Of a stretch of DNA of 39,038 nt, positions 8,266 through 17,822 are shown piece by piece. This DNA comes from Mycobacterium sp. OTB74. GTDB taxonomy: Bacteria > Actinomycetota > Actinomycetes > Mycobacteriales > Mycobacteriaceae. The first letter of the stretch is position 1; the number at the start of each line of letters is the position of its first letter. Location of the stretch: NCBI RefSeq assembly GCF_029892685.1, contig NZ_JARXVD010000030.1:1-39038 (forward strand), in the 5' to 3' direction. The translations under genes were made by a program, and so were the position numbers. The notes beneath the pieces were generated by a model. It had not been told where the DNA came from and ran no database searches. It saw only the letters and a list, made by a program, of their open reading frames with translations.

Positions 8266-8646
8266 ATGGGTGTGCAAATCGACGTGACGGGGCTGAGCAA
8301 GTCGTTCGGGTCGTCGAAGATCTGGGAAGACGTCACGTTGACTATCCCGGCCGGCGAGGTCAGCGTCATGCTGGGTCCGTCCGGTACCGGTAAGTCGGTG
8401 TTCCTGAAGTCGCTGATCGGCCTTCTGCGTCCTGAGCGCGGCTCCATCGTCATCGACGGCACCAACATCATCGAGTGCTCGGCCAAGGAGCTCTACGAGA
8501 TCCGCACCCTGTTCGGTGTGCTGTTCCAGGACGGCGCGCTGTTCGGCTCGATGAACATCTACGACAACACCGCGGACCGGCAGATCAGACCAGCGACTGT
8601 CGCAGAAGACTGGTTCGGTGATCCGTCCCGGCGAAGGGGGCGCTAA
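8266..8646 (+). pseudogene. mceG: Truncated Mce-system ATPase MceG/Mkl
   Basis: The first 103 codons encode the N-terminus of the mycobacterial Mce ABC ATPase (Mkl/MceG): SKSFGSSKIWEDVTLTIPAG, Walker A GPSGTGKS (residues 37-44), LYEIRTLFGVLFQDGALFGS with the Q-loop Gln88. After NTA at about 8574 the homology stops abruptly, and the frame runs through 23 unrelated residues to a TAA. The ABC signature, Walker B and the C-terminal regulatory half are missing, so it cannot hydrolyse ATP. It starts 18 bp after the MPT51-like gene with a GGGAGG ribosome site. The sharp junction suggests a deletion or insertion event; a complete mceG would normally exist elsewhere in the genome. Confidence 0.85.
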
Positions 8647-8956
8647 CCGGTGTGGCCCGCTCTCGTGTCTGACCAGCCACAAAACCGTTCCCCGAAAAGT
8701 CGGCTTGCTGGACGAGCGGGACACAGCGCCGCGCTCGCATTGCCTATCGCGGGGCGCACTGACTCCTCCAACTCGACGGCCACTTGCCCCAAGAAGCTCA
8801 TACGACCGCGCCAACCGCTACCGCAGATCGGCAGCGGACTGAAGAAAAACGCTCCGGAGAAAACCGAAAAACACGCTGGACAACGCACACGATTACCGCC
8901 GTTGATCTGTGAAAATGGACCGCTCCCATCCGTCTGCATTCGGACGCGTTGGGTCG
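8647..8956. other. Intergenic region after the mceG fragment
   Basis: About 310 bp between the broken mceG and the convergent end of mmpL. I see no gene, and no hairpin convincing enough to call a terminator. The stretch right after the mceG junction may belong to a lost mobile element, but I cannot identify it. Confidence 0.35.
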
Positions 8957-11845
8957 TCATTGCCCGACCGGCAGTACCTCGGTATTCGCCTCTTGTTGTG
9001 ACGGCGCGCGGAAATGGTTGTCGCCACGGGGATAGACGACCTGAGGCCACCAGAACCAGCGACCCAACATCATCGCGATCGACGGCATTAGCAGTGACCG
9101 AACGATGAAGGTGTCGATCAGTAGGCCGATGGCGATGGTCGAACCCATCTGGGCCAGCACGATCAGCTTGCTCGCCATCATGCCTGCCATGGTGGCGGCG
9201 AACACCAGCCCTGCCGACGTCACGACGCCGCCGGTACCGGCCATGGACCGAATGATGCCGGTCTTCAGGCCCGCGTGGATCTCATCTTGGAACCGGGAGA
9301 CCAGCAGCAGGTTGTAGTCCGAGCCGACCGCCAACAGGATGATGACCGACATCAGCATGACCAGCCAGTGAACCGGCTTGCCGAACAGGTCTTGCCAGAG
9401 CAGCACCGAGATGCCGAAGGACGCAGCGATCGAACTGGCCGCCGTCGTCACGATGACCAGTGCTGCCACTGCAGCGCGAGTTAGGATCAGCATGATCGTG
9501 AAGATCAGCGTCAATGAGGACACGACGGAGATCATCAGGTCGTAGCGTGCGCCGTCGGCCATATCGGCGTAGGTCGCCGCGACACCGCCGAGGTAAATCT
9601 TGGCGTCCGACAGCGAGGACATCTTCAAGGCCTCCTGCGCGGCCTTGCGCTCGGATTCGACCCGGGCGATCCCGTCAACCGTTGCCGGGTCGCTCTGGTG
9701 GGTGACGAACATGCGCGCGGACTTGCCGTCCGGCGATAGGAACATCTTCAGCCCGCGCTGGAAATCAGGGTTCTGGAATGCTTCGGGCGGCAGATAGAAC
9801 TGGTCGTCGTTCTTGGCGTCATCAAAGGCCGCACCCATCGACAACGCGGTGTCGTTCATCGCCTCCAGCTGGTTGAGCAGGGCCTTCTGCGAGTTGTACG
9901 AAGCCAGCGACATATCCCTGCTGGTCTTCATCGACGCGATCGTCTGAGGAAGCAGCGCGGTCAACTTCGGAGCCAGGTCGGCCAGTTTGTCAGTGTTGAC
10001 CTGCACATCCGACGTCCGGTCGGTTATCTCGTCGATCCCGTCCATGGCATCGAACACCGACCTCACTGCGGCACACATGGGGATGTCGAAACAGTGCGGT
10101 TCCCAGTAGAAATAGTTGCGTAACGGCCGGAATTGGTCATCGAAGTTCGCGATGTTGTCCCGCATCTCTTCGGTCACCCTGAGCAGTTCCTGCGACTTGC
10201 GGGCGGAGTCCTGGGTGAGCCTGGTCTGCTCGAGAGACAGTTGGTACTGCTTTTCGAGGATGCCGATCGAGATATTGGTCGCATCAATCATCCTGAGCTG
10301 GTCTTCCAGTTGCTTACGCTGGAAGGGCAGGTTCAAGTTGCTGGTCTGGCCCGAAATGCTCGTCTGGAACGGAATTGAGCTGTGCTGGATAGGAATTCCC
10401 AGCGGCCGAGTGATGCTCTGCACCATCGCGATGCCATCGCTGTGCATCACGTTGCTTGAAATTTTGTTCAGCACAAGCATGTCGGCGGGGTTGCGCATGT
10501 CGTGGTTGGATTCGACCATCAGGATGTCGGGATTCATCCTGGCCTGGGTGAAATGCCGATCGGCGGCGCCGAAGCCGATATTCACCGGGGCGTCCGTCGG
10601 CATGTAGTACCGGTCGTTGTAGGCCGGTTTGTACCCAGGGATCGCCACGATCCCGATCAGTACGACGAACAGGCTGGTTGCGAAAATCGGTGCGGGCCAG
10701 CGGACCACTGCCGTACCGACGCGCCGCCAGAACCTGCTCTGCGGAGGCCGCCTGGACTCGTACAACCCCACTCTGCTGCCGAGGTAGAGCACCGCCGGGC
10801 CGAGCGTGACCGAGATGGCCACCACCACGATCATGCCGATCGCGACCGGTGCGCCCATGGTGGAGAAGTACGGCAGGCGGCAAAAGCTCAGGCAGTACGT
10901 CGCTCCAGCGATGGTCAGCCCCGAACCCACAATCACCGGCGCTACGGACTTGAACGTCGCGTAGTAGGAGTCAACCCGGTCCAGACCGATGCCGCGGTCT
11001 TCGCGATACCGACCGAAGATGAAGATGCCGTAGTCGGTTGCGGCGGCGATCGCCAGCATGGTCAAGATGTTGCCCGCGAAGGTGGTCAACCCGAACGCAT
11101 CGTGGGTGGCCAGTACCGAGACAACACCGCGCGCGGTCAGTAGCGCGAGGAACGTCAGGAACAGCTGGATCAGTGTGGTCCTGATCGAGCGGTAGACGAC
11201 AAGCAGCATGAGGGCGATCGCCACTAGGGTGATGAGGGTGATCTCGCCGAGACTGGCGTTGCCGATGACGTGCAGGTCGTGGGTCAGCGCGGCAGGGCCA
11301 GCAACGTAGGCCTGCACTCCCGGCGGAGCTTTCGTCTCCTCAATGACCTTGCGGGCAGCCTCGACACCCTCATTGGCCAGGGTCTGCCCCTGCTCTCCGG
11401 CGAGGTTGATCATGACGTAAGACGCCTTGCCGTCGGCGCTCTGCGCACCGGCCGCGGTCAGGGTGTCGCCCCAGAAGTCTTGGATGTGCTGGATGTGCTC
11501 AGGATCCTGCTGCAGTTTGCGGATGATCTCGTCGTAGTACTGGTGCGCGTCCGGGCCGAGTGGCCGCTGGCCCTCCACGACGATCATGATCGTGCTGTTG
11601 GAGTTGAACTCCTTGAAGTTGGCGCCCATCAACTTCATCGCATACATCGACGGGGCGTCACCTGGTGCCATCGGCGCGGCGTGCATCTCGCCGACAATCT
11701 CGAGTGGCGGTGCGATCACGTTCACCAGTACGGCAATGGCGGTCCAGAACAAGATGATCGGCACCGACAAGATGCGAAGCATGTGCGGAAGCAGCGGCCG
11801 CCGAGGGTGATCGGCGGATTCGGGTGCGGACACGCCATGTTTCAT
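8957..11845 (-). CDS. mmpL: MmpL family RND transporter (MmpL4/MmpL5-like)
   Basis: A 962-aa RND-superfamily transporter, the size of MmpL4/MmpL5. TM1 lies at about residues 22-45, followed by a large periplasmic domain; TM4 contains AATDYGIFIFGRYRED (Asp271-Tyr272) and TM10 contains VGSDYNLLLVSRF (Asp843-Tyr844), the Asp-Tyr pairs used for proton relay in MmpL proteins. A second periplasmic domain with a long helical insertion (about 500-660), Cys-containing and Gln/Leu-rich, is the coiled-coil region of this subgroup. MmpL4/5 proteins work with MmpS partners to export siderophores or drugs. The ATG overlaps the mmpS TGA (ATGA), so the pair is coupled. The exact substrate is unknown. Confidence 0.92.
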   Translation of the reverse strand: MKHGVSAPESADHPRRPLLPHMLRILSVPIILFWTAIAVLVNVIAPPLEIVGEMHAAPMAPGDAPSMYAMKLMGANFKEFNSNSTIMIVVEGQRPLGPDAHQYYDEIIRKLQQDPEHIQHIQDFWGDTLTAAGAQSADGKASYVMINLAGEQGQTLANEGVEAARKVIEETKAPPGVQAYVAGPAALTHDLHVIGNASLGEITLITLVAIALMLLVVYRSIRTTLIQLFLTFLALLTARGVVSVLATHDAFGLTTFAGNILTMLAIAAATDYGIFIFGRYREDRGIGLDRVDSYYATFKSVAPVIVGSGLTIAGATYCLSFCRLPYFSTMGAPVAIGMIVVVAISVTLGPAVLYLGSRVGLYESRRPPQSRFWRRVGTAVVRWPAPIFATSLFVVLIGIVAIPGYKPAYNDRYYMPTDAPVNIGFGAADRHFTQARMNPDILMVESNHDMRNPADMLVLNKISSNVMHSDGIAMVQSITRPLGIPIQHSSIPFQTSISGQTSNLNLPFQRKQLEDQLRMIDATNISIGILEKQYQLSLEQTRLTQDSARKSQELLRVTEEMRDNIANFDDQFRPLRNYFYWEPHCFDIPMCAAVRSVFDAMDGIDEITDRTSDVQVNTDKLADLAPKLTALLPQTIASMKTSRDMSLASYNSQKALLNQLEAMNDTALSMGAAFDDAKNDDQFYLPPEAFQNPDFQRGLKMFLSPDGKSARMFVTHQSDPATVDGIARVESERKAAQEALKMSSLSDAKIYLGGVAATYADMADGARYDLMISVVSSLTLIFTIMLILTRAAVAALVIVTTAASSIAASFGISVLLWQDLFGKPVHWLVMLMSVIILLAVGSDYNLLLVSRFQDEIHAGLKTGIIRSMAGTGGVVTSAGLVFAATMAGMMASKLIVLAQMGSTIAIGLLIDTFIVRSLLMPSIAMMLGRWFWWPQVVYPRGDNHFRAPSQQEANTEVLPVGQ

Positions 11846-12279
11846 GCGGACTTCACCAGGCAGTAGGTCTGGGCGTTGACGCCATTTGCCGATTGCTCCT
11901 CACGGACGGTGCCATTGACGGTGACTCGGCAACCGATATGGTCGCCGCTCTGCTCACTGTCGCTACGGGCCATCAGGTTCGCACTGACGGTCGGCAACGT
12001 GGTGGACAAGGTGACCGACCACGGCAGCTGCGCGCTGACAGAGTGCACATGGGCGTCCGGATCGAAATAGCTGATCTCAGCTGAGCTTCCTGGTGTTCCG
12101 TAGACCTCGTACAACACGACCTTGGGGTTGAATTGCACAATCTCGATCCCGGCGCCCGCATTGGCGTTGAGATCCCGAGACGCGAAATGCCGGTGCAACC
12201 GTGTCACCACCAGCCCTGAAACCGCGAAGACCACGACGAGGATCAAGGGTATCCACACCCATCTGAGTGCTCGTTTCAT
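11842..12279 (-). CDS. mmpS: MmpS family membrane accessory protein
   Basis: A 145-aa MmpS protein: one N-terminal TM helix (about residues 5-27) and a periplasmic beta-rich domain. Family hallmarks are KVVLYEVYG, AEISYFDPDAH, LPWSVTLSTT, the CRVTVNG strand and the conserved ending NGVNAQTYCLVKSA with two Cys likely bonded. It assists the adjacent MmpL transporter. The ATG at 12279 fits MmpS5-type starts; the frame remains open upstream to 12381 without family similarity. It sits about 240 bp downstream of a palindrome that overlaps a likely promoter. Confidence 0.9.
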   Translation of the reverse strand: MKRALRWVWIPLILVVVFAVSGLVVTRLHRHFASRDLNANAGAGIEIVQFNPKVVLYEVYGTPGSSAEISYFDPDAHVHSVSAQLPWSVTLSTTLPTVSANLMARSDSEQSGDHIGCRVTVNGTVREEQSANGVNAQTYCLVKSA

Positions 12280-12830
12280 CGGAATCGACTTCACCTCAAC
12301 ACCTTCCGCTGAGTGGCGGACCGCCCCACAGTCAGCCGACCTTGATCGAGCTCCCTCGCGCCGACCATTCCTCGCATGCACATCGGCAGCAGCCGGTCGA
12401 TCGCAGACCCCACCGAGAACGGTGACGTTCGGGCATACATTCCTGCCGGGGCAACCGCACCGTCGAGAGCATTCCGACGTACCGTTACGTGCACACCGCG
12501 AAGCGTGTTACCGGACCAGCATGATATATATCATGTAGCCTATGTATTTTGCAATACCGAAAGTATCAGGCGCACAAGTTCGTCCGATACTCAGCCATGC
12601 GGTGTCGGGTAGTCGTCGTTCGCATAAGCCCCCAAAACGGAGCAGCAGGTACCGTTGCGCCGATCCCGCACGCGGCTAGCACGCCACTACGCCCCGTGAT
12701 TGCTCGTCGATGTATCTATGTAATAGCTGCCGCCGGTTGGACATTGGCCACGCCAGTGATGAAGTAAGTCTATTCGTGGCGGCAGACTGTGGTCGCAGCT
12801 GAGAAGAAACCCAAATCCGCAGGTAAGGCG
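12280..12830. other. Intergenic region mmpS / MarR gene
   Basis: This 551-bp gap contains the palindrome/promoter described at 12520-12554. It leaves a 5' leader of about 240 bp before mmpS. The small open frames in it have no recognisable product. No attenuator or riboswitch is obvious. Confidence 0.4.
12520..12535 (-). promoter_or_regulatory. Perfect 16-bp palindrome, probable operator of mmpS-mmpL
   Basis: CATGATATATATCATG is a perfect palindrome in the gap between mmpS and the MarR gene. On the minus strand it overlaps TATATA (12530-12525), which has TTGCAA 18 bp upstream (12554-12549), a plausible -10/-35 pair reading towards mmpS. A MarR-type dimer bound here would block that promoter. 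The half-site ATGATAT reappears before the MarR gene itself. Confidence 0.55.
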
Positions 12831-13259
12831 CTACTCCACGCCCCCATGCGAAGAATCCTGACTGGCAATCTCGAAAAGCCGCTTCAGGATCGGCCCCGAC
12901 ACATGGGCTGCGAGTTGCAACGCCGCCTGCTCGTCGGACGACAACGTGGCCAGCAGGTGGTCGAGGCGCTTACGCCGACCAGCAGTTCGCCTCGCCAACA
13001 ACTCACGGCCGGCCTCCGTCAAACCCACCAGGGCCGCCCGTCCGTCGCCCGGATCGCTCAACCGTTGCAACAGTTCTTGAGATTCAAGACGCTTCACCAA
13101 TTGAGTCATGGAAGGCTGACTCGTTCCTTCGAGTACCGCGAGCGTCGTCAAACGCATCGGGCCCTGACGATGCACGCGATTGAGCACCTGCGAAGCAGTA
13201 GAGCTCAATCCATCTCGATCCGCCAGATAGCGCATGGTCAAATCGGTAGCGGCATCCAT
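12831..13259 (-). CDS. MarR family transcriptional regulator
   Basis: A 142-aa winged-helix protein. The MarR core is visible: helix-turn-helix MRLTTLAVLEGTSQPSMTQLVKRLESQELL (split over about residues 34-65) and the wing DPGDGRAALVGLTEAGRELLARR (about 68-90), followed by a dimerisation helix. It lies upstream of mmpS-mmpL on the same strand, so it probably represses the transporter operon and itself. It does not resemble Rv0678 (MmpR5), the known MmpS5-MmpL5 repressor. The ATG at 13259 is chosen; a GTG at 13307 would add 16 residues and sits next to an AT-rich inverted repeat. Confidence 0.82.
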   Translation of the reverse strand: MDAATDLTMRYLADRDGLSSTASQVLNRVHRQGPMRLTTLAVLEGTSQPSMTQLVKRLESQELLQRLSDPGDGRAALVGLTEAGRELLARRTAGRRKRLDHLLATLSSDEQAALQLAAHVSGPILKRLFEIASQDSSHGGVE

Positions 13260-13314
13260 CGTCTCACCGACTAGGTCAGCGCCTACGGATCTCCGCCGAG
13301 CACCCACCCAAACT

Positions 13315-13336
13315 TTATATCATACCGACTATATAA
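13315..13336. promoter_or_regulatory. AT-rich inverted repeat before the MarR gene
   Basis: TTATAT (13315-13320) and ATATAA (13331-13336) are inverted around a 10-nt spacer, and the left arm continues into ATATCAT, matching half of the 16-bp palindrome before mmpS. In GC-rich DNA this AT-rich island suggests the autoregulatory operator and promoter of the MarR gene. Confidence 0.4.
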
Positions 13337-13339
13337 TTC

Positions 13340-14902
13340 GCGGTAGCCCGCCGTGTTATGACGAGAGTGCCGGCTGCTCACTTGCCGATCGGTCGACCAG
13401 CCCTTCCGCTACCCTTCATCGTCGCTACCATGTCGCGCCGACCGCCCGCTAAGCTTCAACGATGAACGGTACGAGCTGGTCTGATACGTAAGATCATCGA
13501 ACCCGCAATCGAATTGGGCGCGTCACTTGGGCCGGACCCGTCCCACGCGTCCGATCCGACGATGAGTTCACCAGCCACCAAGTCAGCGAGATCGTTGTCG
13601 TACCAACTTATCTGGAGCGTCGGTACTGGCGCGCCCTTGGGTTTGCGAATGTCCCCGAATTCACAAGCGCAGACATCGACGCACCGTCGACGTTTATCGC
13701 CGTGGCGCAAAACAATGTGATCGACCAAACCCAGGCTCTGCAATCGGCCAGGACATTGGGTCGGGCGGCCCGCGCGTCTCGCCACGTCACAGGTCGACGG
13801 AATGGTCAGGGTCCTCGACACGCCGGGTGCAAGCGGGCCCCAACGACAGACCGCTACTCGCGAGCTTGTTGGAGATGAAATTCCAGACCTGGAGAAATTG
13901 CTGCTCTACAGCTGGCGACGACACCTGACCGCTTTCCGGAGGCGAGACACCTACCGGAGTTGATCAGCGGAGTCGGGGTTTTCACCAGGTTCCCCCTTTC
14001 GAGTTCGTGACCTTTTGCCTCGTAGTTCGTAGAACCGCTCCAGTGGTCGCTTGGGGGACGTGTCGAGGGTGCAGGCCAGGGTGTTGAACGTAGCGGCGGA
14101 GTAGCACGGGGGACATCGGTGGTTGGCTGGTGGTGGCGCTGCTGCTGCATAGGCTTCTGTACGACGTGCGCTGCTTTGATGCGGTGGCGTTGACGGTGAC
14201 CGGCGCGCACTTGACCGCCCCATCTGCGGGGCTATAGACCGACCGGTTTCGGAAATTCGGCCACGCCGCGTTCGGACCTGCAGCAGCGGCAACCGTTTAC
14301 CCACCGCGGCGCCGATTCGACGAGTGATTCTTCGGGTAGCCGAAGGCTGAAGTCTTCACCAGAGAAGCAGTTCGCACTTCGCAGGGGCGGCCGGCTCAGC
14401 GGCGTCGGTTGGGCGCGGTATGACCTTGTCGGCCTGTAAGACGGCCTGGACCCGGTCGAGAGCAACTGCCACTTGAGCGATGGGACGGTGATCACGCATG
14501 CTCCGGTGGCTCGTGTTGCTGCGGCGCCGGTCGGCCAGTCTTCAGATGCGACACCAATTTATTTTGTGGCGCTGAGCATTTCGACTGCGGTGAGGTTATT
14601 GTCTTGCTGGAGTTTGGAGTGTCTGGCGTCGTCCATTGCTACTGATGCGACGGAGCACTTGTCGATTCCGGCGTCGTAGCAGCGATCGGTGTTTTGAGGG
14701 CCGTCGAGCTCGACGTTACCTGTGATTCTCTTGCGCTAAAAGGCACTCCACCCCTCAGTCGCCTCGGCGGCCAACCGTTAGCCGAACCTGCACGGCCACG
14801 AATCACGTTCGGCGCTCACGTGTTTCGCGGTGTTGTCCGGCTCACAGGCCGTCAGCGCGGCCATCGAGTCGAACCTGCAAGATCGATGCGCGTGTCTCGC
14901 TA
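13340..14902. other. 1.5-kb region without a supported gene; possible decayed genes
   Basis: No complete gene can be supported. Two stretches look like former coding sequence. On the plus strand from about 13489 to 13875 a start-less frame reads DDEFTSHQVSEIVVVPTYLE and further on IDAPSTFIAVAQNNVIDQTQ, which faintly recalls the last strand and acid loop of alpha/beta hydrolases. On the minus strand a start-less frame ending at a TAA (14559-14561) reads CYDAGIDKCSVASVAMDDAR and ends LTAVEMLSATK. Both are uncertain. The rest has mixed frames with poor codon character. Confidence 0.35.
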
Positions 14903-15601
14903 ATGACACCGCACACGACTCGACTGACACAAGCAGCCCACCGGCCGGAATATCATGAAGTGGTGGAACACCTGTCACCGCCTGAACGGGAGTATGTGCC
15001 CTTACCGCGGGGCTACCACAACCTGTCTCGCGAGGAAGTTGTGGCGTCCCAGCGTGGGCGGCTCCTCATCGCGGCCGCCGAAATAGCCGCCGAGAAAGGC
15101 TATCTCGACACCACGGTCGGCGACATTCTCACACGGGCGAAGGTGTCCCGGCTGACGTTCTACGAACAGTTCGCGAACAAGGAAACATGCATCATCGCGG
15201 CGTACGAAATGGTCGCGGCAGAGGTCGCGAGCCGAGTCCAGGAGGCGCTCGCCACCGACTACGACCTGGTAGATCGGGCCGACCACGCAATCCGCGCATA
15301 CCTGGAAGCGCTAGCCGAGAAACCCGTGCTAGCGCGCTTCTTTTTGGTCGAGGCAACCAGCGCAGGAGCGCGGCTGCGGCAACGACGACTTGCCACTCAA
15401 CAGTCGGTGGCCAATCTGATCGCGGCACAGTTTGGTGCATCGACGGACGGCCAGCGCACGGCGTGCGAGGCACTGGTGGGTGCCGTCGTTGCGCTCGTCT
15501 CCGCGCGCATGATGACCGACGGACCAGAAGCAGTGCTGGCGTTGCATCAGCCCATCCTGAAGCTGGCGACAGCCATCTGGAAAGCGTTTCCGCAGCTGTA
15601 G
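14903..15601 (+). CDS. TetR family transcriptional regulator
   Basis: A 232-aa TetR-type protein. The DNA-binding domain is at about residues 50-97: RLLIAAAEIAAEKGYLDTTV, then GDILTRAKVSRLTFYEQFANKET; the remainder is the helical ligand/dimerisation domain. The N-terminal extension of about 45 residues is long for the family, no ribosome site precedes the ATG at 14903, and GTG codons near 14960 are possible starts. The gene is followed by a convergent small gene and then an exported hydrolase; the regulated target cannot be fixed from sequence. Confidence 0.8.
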   Translation: MTPHTTRLTQAAHRPEYHEVVEHLSPPEREYVPLPRGYHNLSREEVVASQRGRLLIAAAEIAAEKGYLDTTVGDILTRAKVSRLTFYEQFANKETCIIAAYEMVAAEVASRVQEALATDYDLVDRADHAIRAYLEALAEKPVLARFFLVEATSAGARLRQRRLATQQSVANLIAAQFGASTDGQRTACEALVGAVVALVSARMMTDGPEAVLALHQPILKLATAIWKAFPQL

Positions 15602-15631
15602 CGCGCCATCCCAACTTGTAGACAGCGCTGT

Positions 15632-15847
15632 TTATAGATAGTACGGTCGGCGTGTGATCTGCGATGCGGCGGCCGATGCCCTGCGTTGGCCCTCGCTGAC
15701 CTTTCCGATGGGGTCCTCACGCATGTCTCCGACGAGGTCTGTCCACGCCCCGGACGTCGGGGTGATCTCGAGCGGAATCCGAACCCCATCACCGACCACT
15801 AGATACCCGTCGAGTGTGAACCTCTTTGCGCCTGCCCGACCATTCAA
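15632..15847 (-). CDS. Hypothetical 71-aa protein
   Basis: A 71-aa frame with good GC-rich codon character, beginning MNGRAGAKRFTLDGYLVVGD and containing GVRIPLEITPTSGAWTDLVG. A TGA lies directly before the ATG, so it cannot extend upstream; an AGGA lies about 13 nt upstream. It converges on the TetR gene with 30 bp between the stops. No family recognised; it may be intact or the tail of a lost gene. Confidence 0.4.
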   Translation of the reverse strand: MNGRAGAKRFTLDGYLVVGDGVRIPLEITPTSGAWTDLVGDMREDPIGKVSEGQRRASAAASQITRRPYYL

Positions 15848-16124
15848 TCCAAGCGGTCCTGATTACCGAGCTGCTGGTCTCGATTGCCTGTACACCGAAG
15901 GGCCCAATATGCCATTTCCGAGCCGCATCGCGATGATCACTTGCGTCGACCGTGAAACGGTCCGAGCGCTAAACAAAAGCGGCACAGAAGTTCTGGCCGC
16001 TTCCGTCGACCCGTGTGGACTCGCTGAGACCGTGCCCACGTGCACGTCTGGTGTCGGGCCGGCCGGCCAGGCCGACACCGACCGCGGGGTGGATACTCGT
16101 CGACGGGGACGCCCACGGCTACAG

Positions 16125-17816
16125 ATGGCAGTCTTCTCGGCAAGTGTGCACGGACGTCGACAGCGCCAGTTGCAACCACCTAAAGCTTTGAGACCCAATC
16201 AGCTCCGCGTGTGGCTGCTCGCAGTCCTCACTCTTGCATGTCTTGGTCCCGCAGCGATCCTCGCAGCAGGTGTCGCCGCAGCAAGCACCGGCTCCTCGCA
16301 GACCAGCGCGCCGAAGCCACCGGCGCCACACGCACCCTCGGCTGAGCACCAGAAATCAAGTGCCGCGAACACATCTGAACACACCGACACAGAATCGCCA
16401 ACGTCAGCACGGACGGGCCACACGATCGCGAACCAGCACGCCCGCTCGGCGCAGGTCGCCGCCGTTTCGGCCCGAACCGCAGCCGCCGCGACCCTGAACG
16501 CCGCCACTGGGCGGACATCGCCCACTAGCACGTCCGGCTCGCAGGCTCCGCAGTCGGCGAACACGCACATCATTCCTGCGGCCGCGTCGCCCGCCGTGAA
16601 GCCGACCTCTGCTTCGCTCCCATCTAGCGTGACGGCGGCACCGGCGGTCGTGCCGAGCTCGATCACCAGCGCAGCCGCCGCCACTGCCAGCCCGACGATC
16701 ACCCCCGCCGCGTCCAGCCCGACGACCTCGGCGGTCGGCACGCCCAGACCGGCGACGCTGATCAATCTGATTGGCTCGGTGATAATCAACGCGCTGGGCG
16801 CGGTGTTGAACTTGGTTGAAGGGCCCCCGGTGCTCCCACCCAGAAGCACCGTCACAGAGAAGACGTCCACACTGCAGCTGCCGTGCAGTGGGAGCGCCTG
16901 CACGGTCACGGCGGATTGGTATTTCCCGACCGGTTCTGATCCGCAGGGGTTGATCTACTTACAGCACGGCATCCTGGCCAATGCGCCCATGTATAGCTAC
17001 ACCGCAGCTGCCCTGGCCGAACGGACCGACAGCATCGTGGTGGCCCCCACAATCACCTCCAATTTCTTTGCCCCCGATGCGCTGTGGCTGGGCGGCGCCC
17101 CGATGCAGGAAGCGGTGGCCGATCTGTTTGTTGGCGACCGCGCAGCGCTGACAGCCAGCGCCTCAGCGGCGGCCGGGCACTCCATCACGCTGCCGCAACG
17201 TGTTGTGCTCGTTGGGCATTCGCTCGGTGGCAGTCTCGCACTTGCCGTCGCCGCGGACATGGTCGCCAACGGTTCGATCGGCAGCCTGGCCGGGGTCGTG
17301 ATGCTCGATGGAGGGACGATCGACCCCACGCAGATGTCCACGGCCCTGGCCGAAATACCCGCCAGTGTGCCGATCGACCTGATAGCCTCGCCGCCGTACT
17401 TCTGGAATTCCTACGGCGGCATGAGCACCCTGTTGAACGCCGCACGCCCAGGCCAGTTCAACGGTGTGGAACTGGTCGGCGGCAAGCACATCGACGGTCT
17501 CCAGGGCGGAAACGCGCTGCTGCAGTGGGGTGAGTACCTGGTCGCAGGGTTCTCCGAGCCGCAGAACGTTCAGGCGGTTCCAACCCTAGCCTCGGGGTGG
17601 ATCGCCGACATGCTGGAGGGAACCCACAACGGCATCTACGCTGCGCCCGGGCAGACCATTCAGATCCCGACCAGCGCAGGGACCGCCGATGCCATCGCGC
17701 TTCCCGCCCCAGCAATCTCGATGTCGCCTATTGACCTCTTCTTCCAAGCACTCAACAACTTTCTAGAAGCCCACTTGTACAACATCGAACCCACATCGGG
17801 ATTCACCCTGATATAA
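16125..17816 (+). CDS. Exported alpha/beta hydrolase with Ser/Thr/Ala/Pro-rich linker
   Basis: A 563-aa protein in three parts: basic N-terminus and a TM/signal segment (about residues 27-50, LRVWLLAVLTLACLGPAAIL), a low-complexity linker rich in Ser, Thr, Ala and Pro (about 50-230), and a C-terminal alpha/beta hydrolase. The hydrolase shows LIYLQHGILANAPMYSY (oxyanion region), the nucleophile elbow VGHSLGG with Ser366, VVMLDGG and a GGKHIDG His (His455). It is likely surface-exposed or secreted and acts on an ester or lipid. The open frame extends upstream to 15654, but that part shadows the small minus-strand gene; ATG 16125 places the TM helix normally. Confidence 0.8.
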   Translation: MAVFSASVHGRRQRQLQPPKALRPNQLRVWLLAVLTLACLGPAAILAAGVAAASTGSSQTSAPKPPAPHAPSAEHQKSSAANTSEHTDTESPTSARTGHTIANQHARSAQVAAVSARTAAAATLNAATGRTSPTSTSGSQAPQSANTHIIPAAASPAVKPTSASLPSSVTAAPAVVPSSITSAAAATASPTITPAASSPTTSAVGTPRPATLINLIGSVIINALGAVLNLVEGPPVLPPRSTVTEKTSTLQLPCSGSACTVTADWYFPTGSDPQGLIYLQHGILANAPMYSYTAAALAERTDSIVVAPTITSNFFAPDALWLGGAPMQEAVADLFVGDRAALTASASAAAGHSITLPQRVVLVGHSLGGSLALAVAADMVANGSIGSLAGVVMLDGGTIDPTQMSTALAEIPASVPIDLIASPPYFWNSYGGMSTLLNAARPGQFNGVELVGGKHIDGLQGGNALLQWGEYLVAGFSEPQNVQAVPTLASGWIADMLEGTHNGIYAAPGQTIQIPTSAGTADAIALPAPAISMSPIDLFFQALNNFLEAHLYNIEPTSGFTLI

Positions 17817-17822
17817 CGACAC

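Noticed and set aside
15654..16124. N-terminal extension of the exported hydrolase
   Set aside because: It overlaps the better-coded minus-strand frame at 15632-15847 and would bury the signal/TM segment 180 residues inside.
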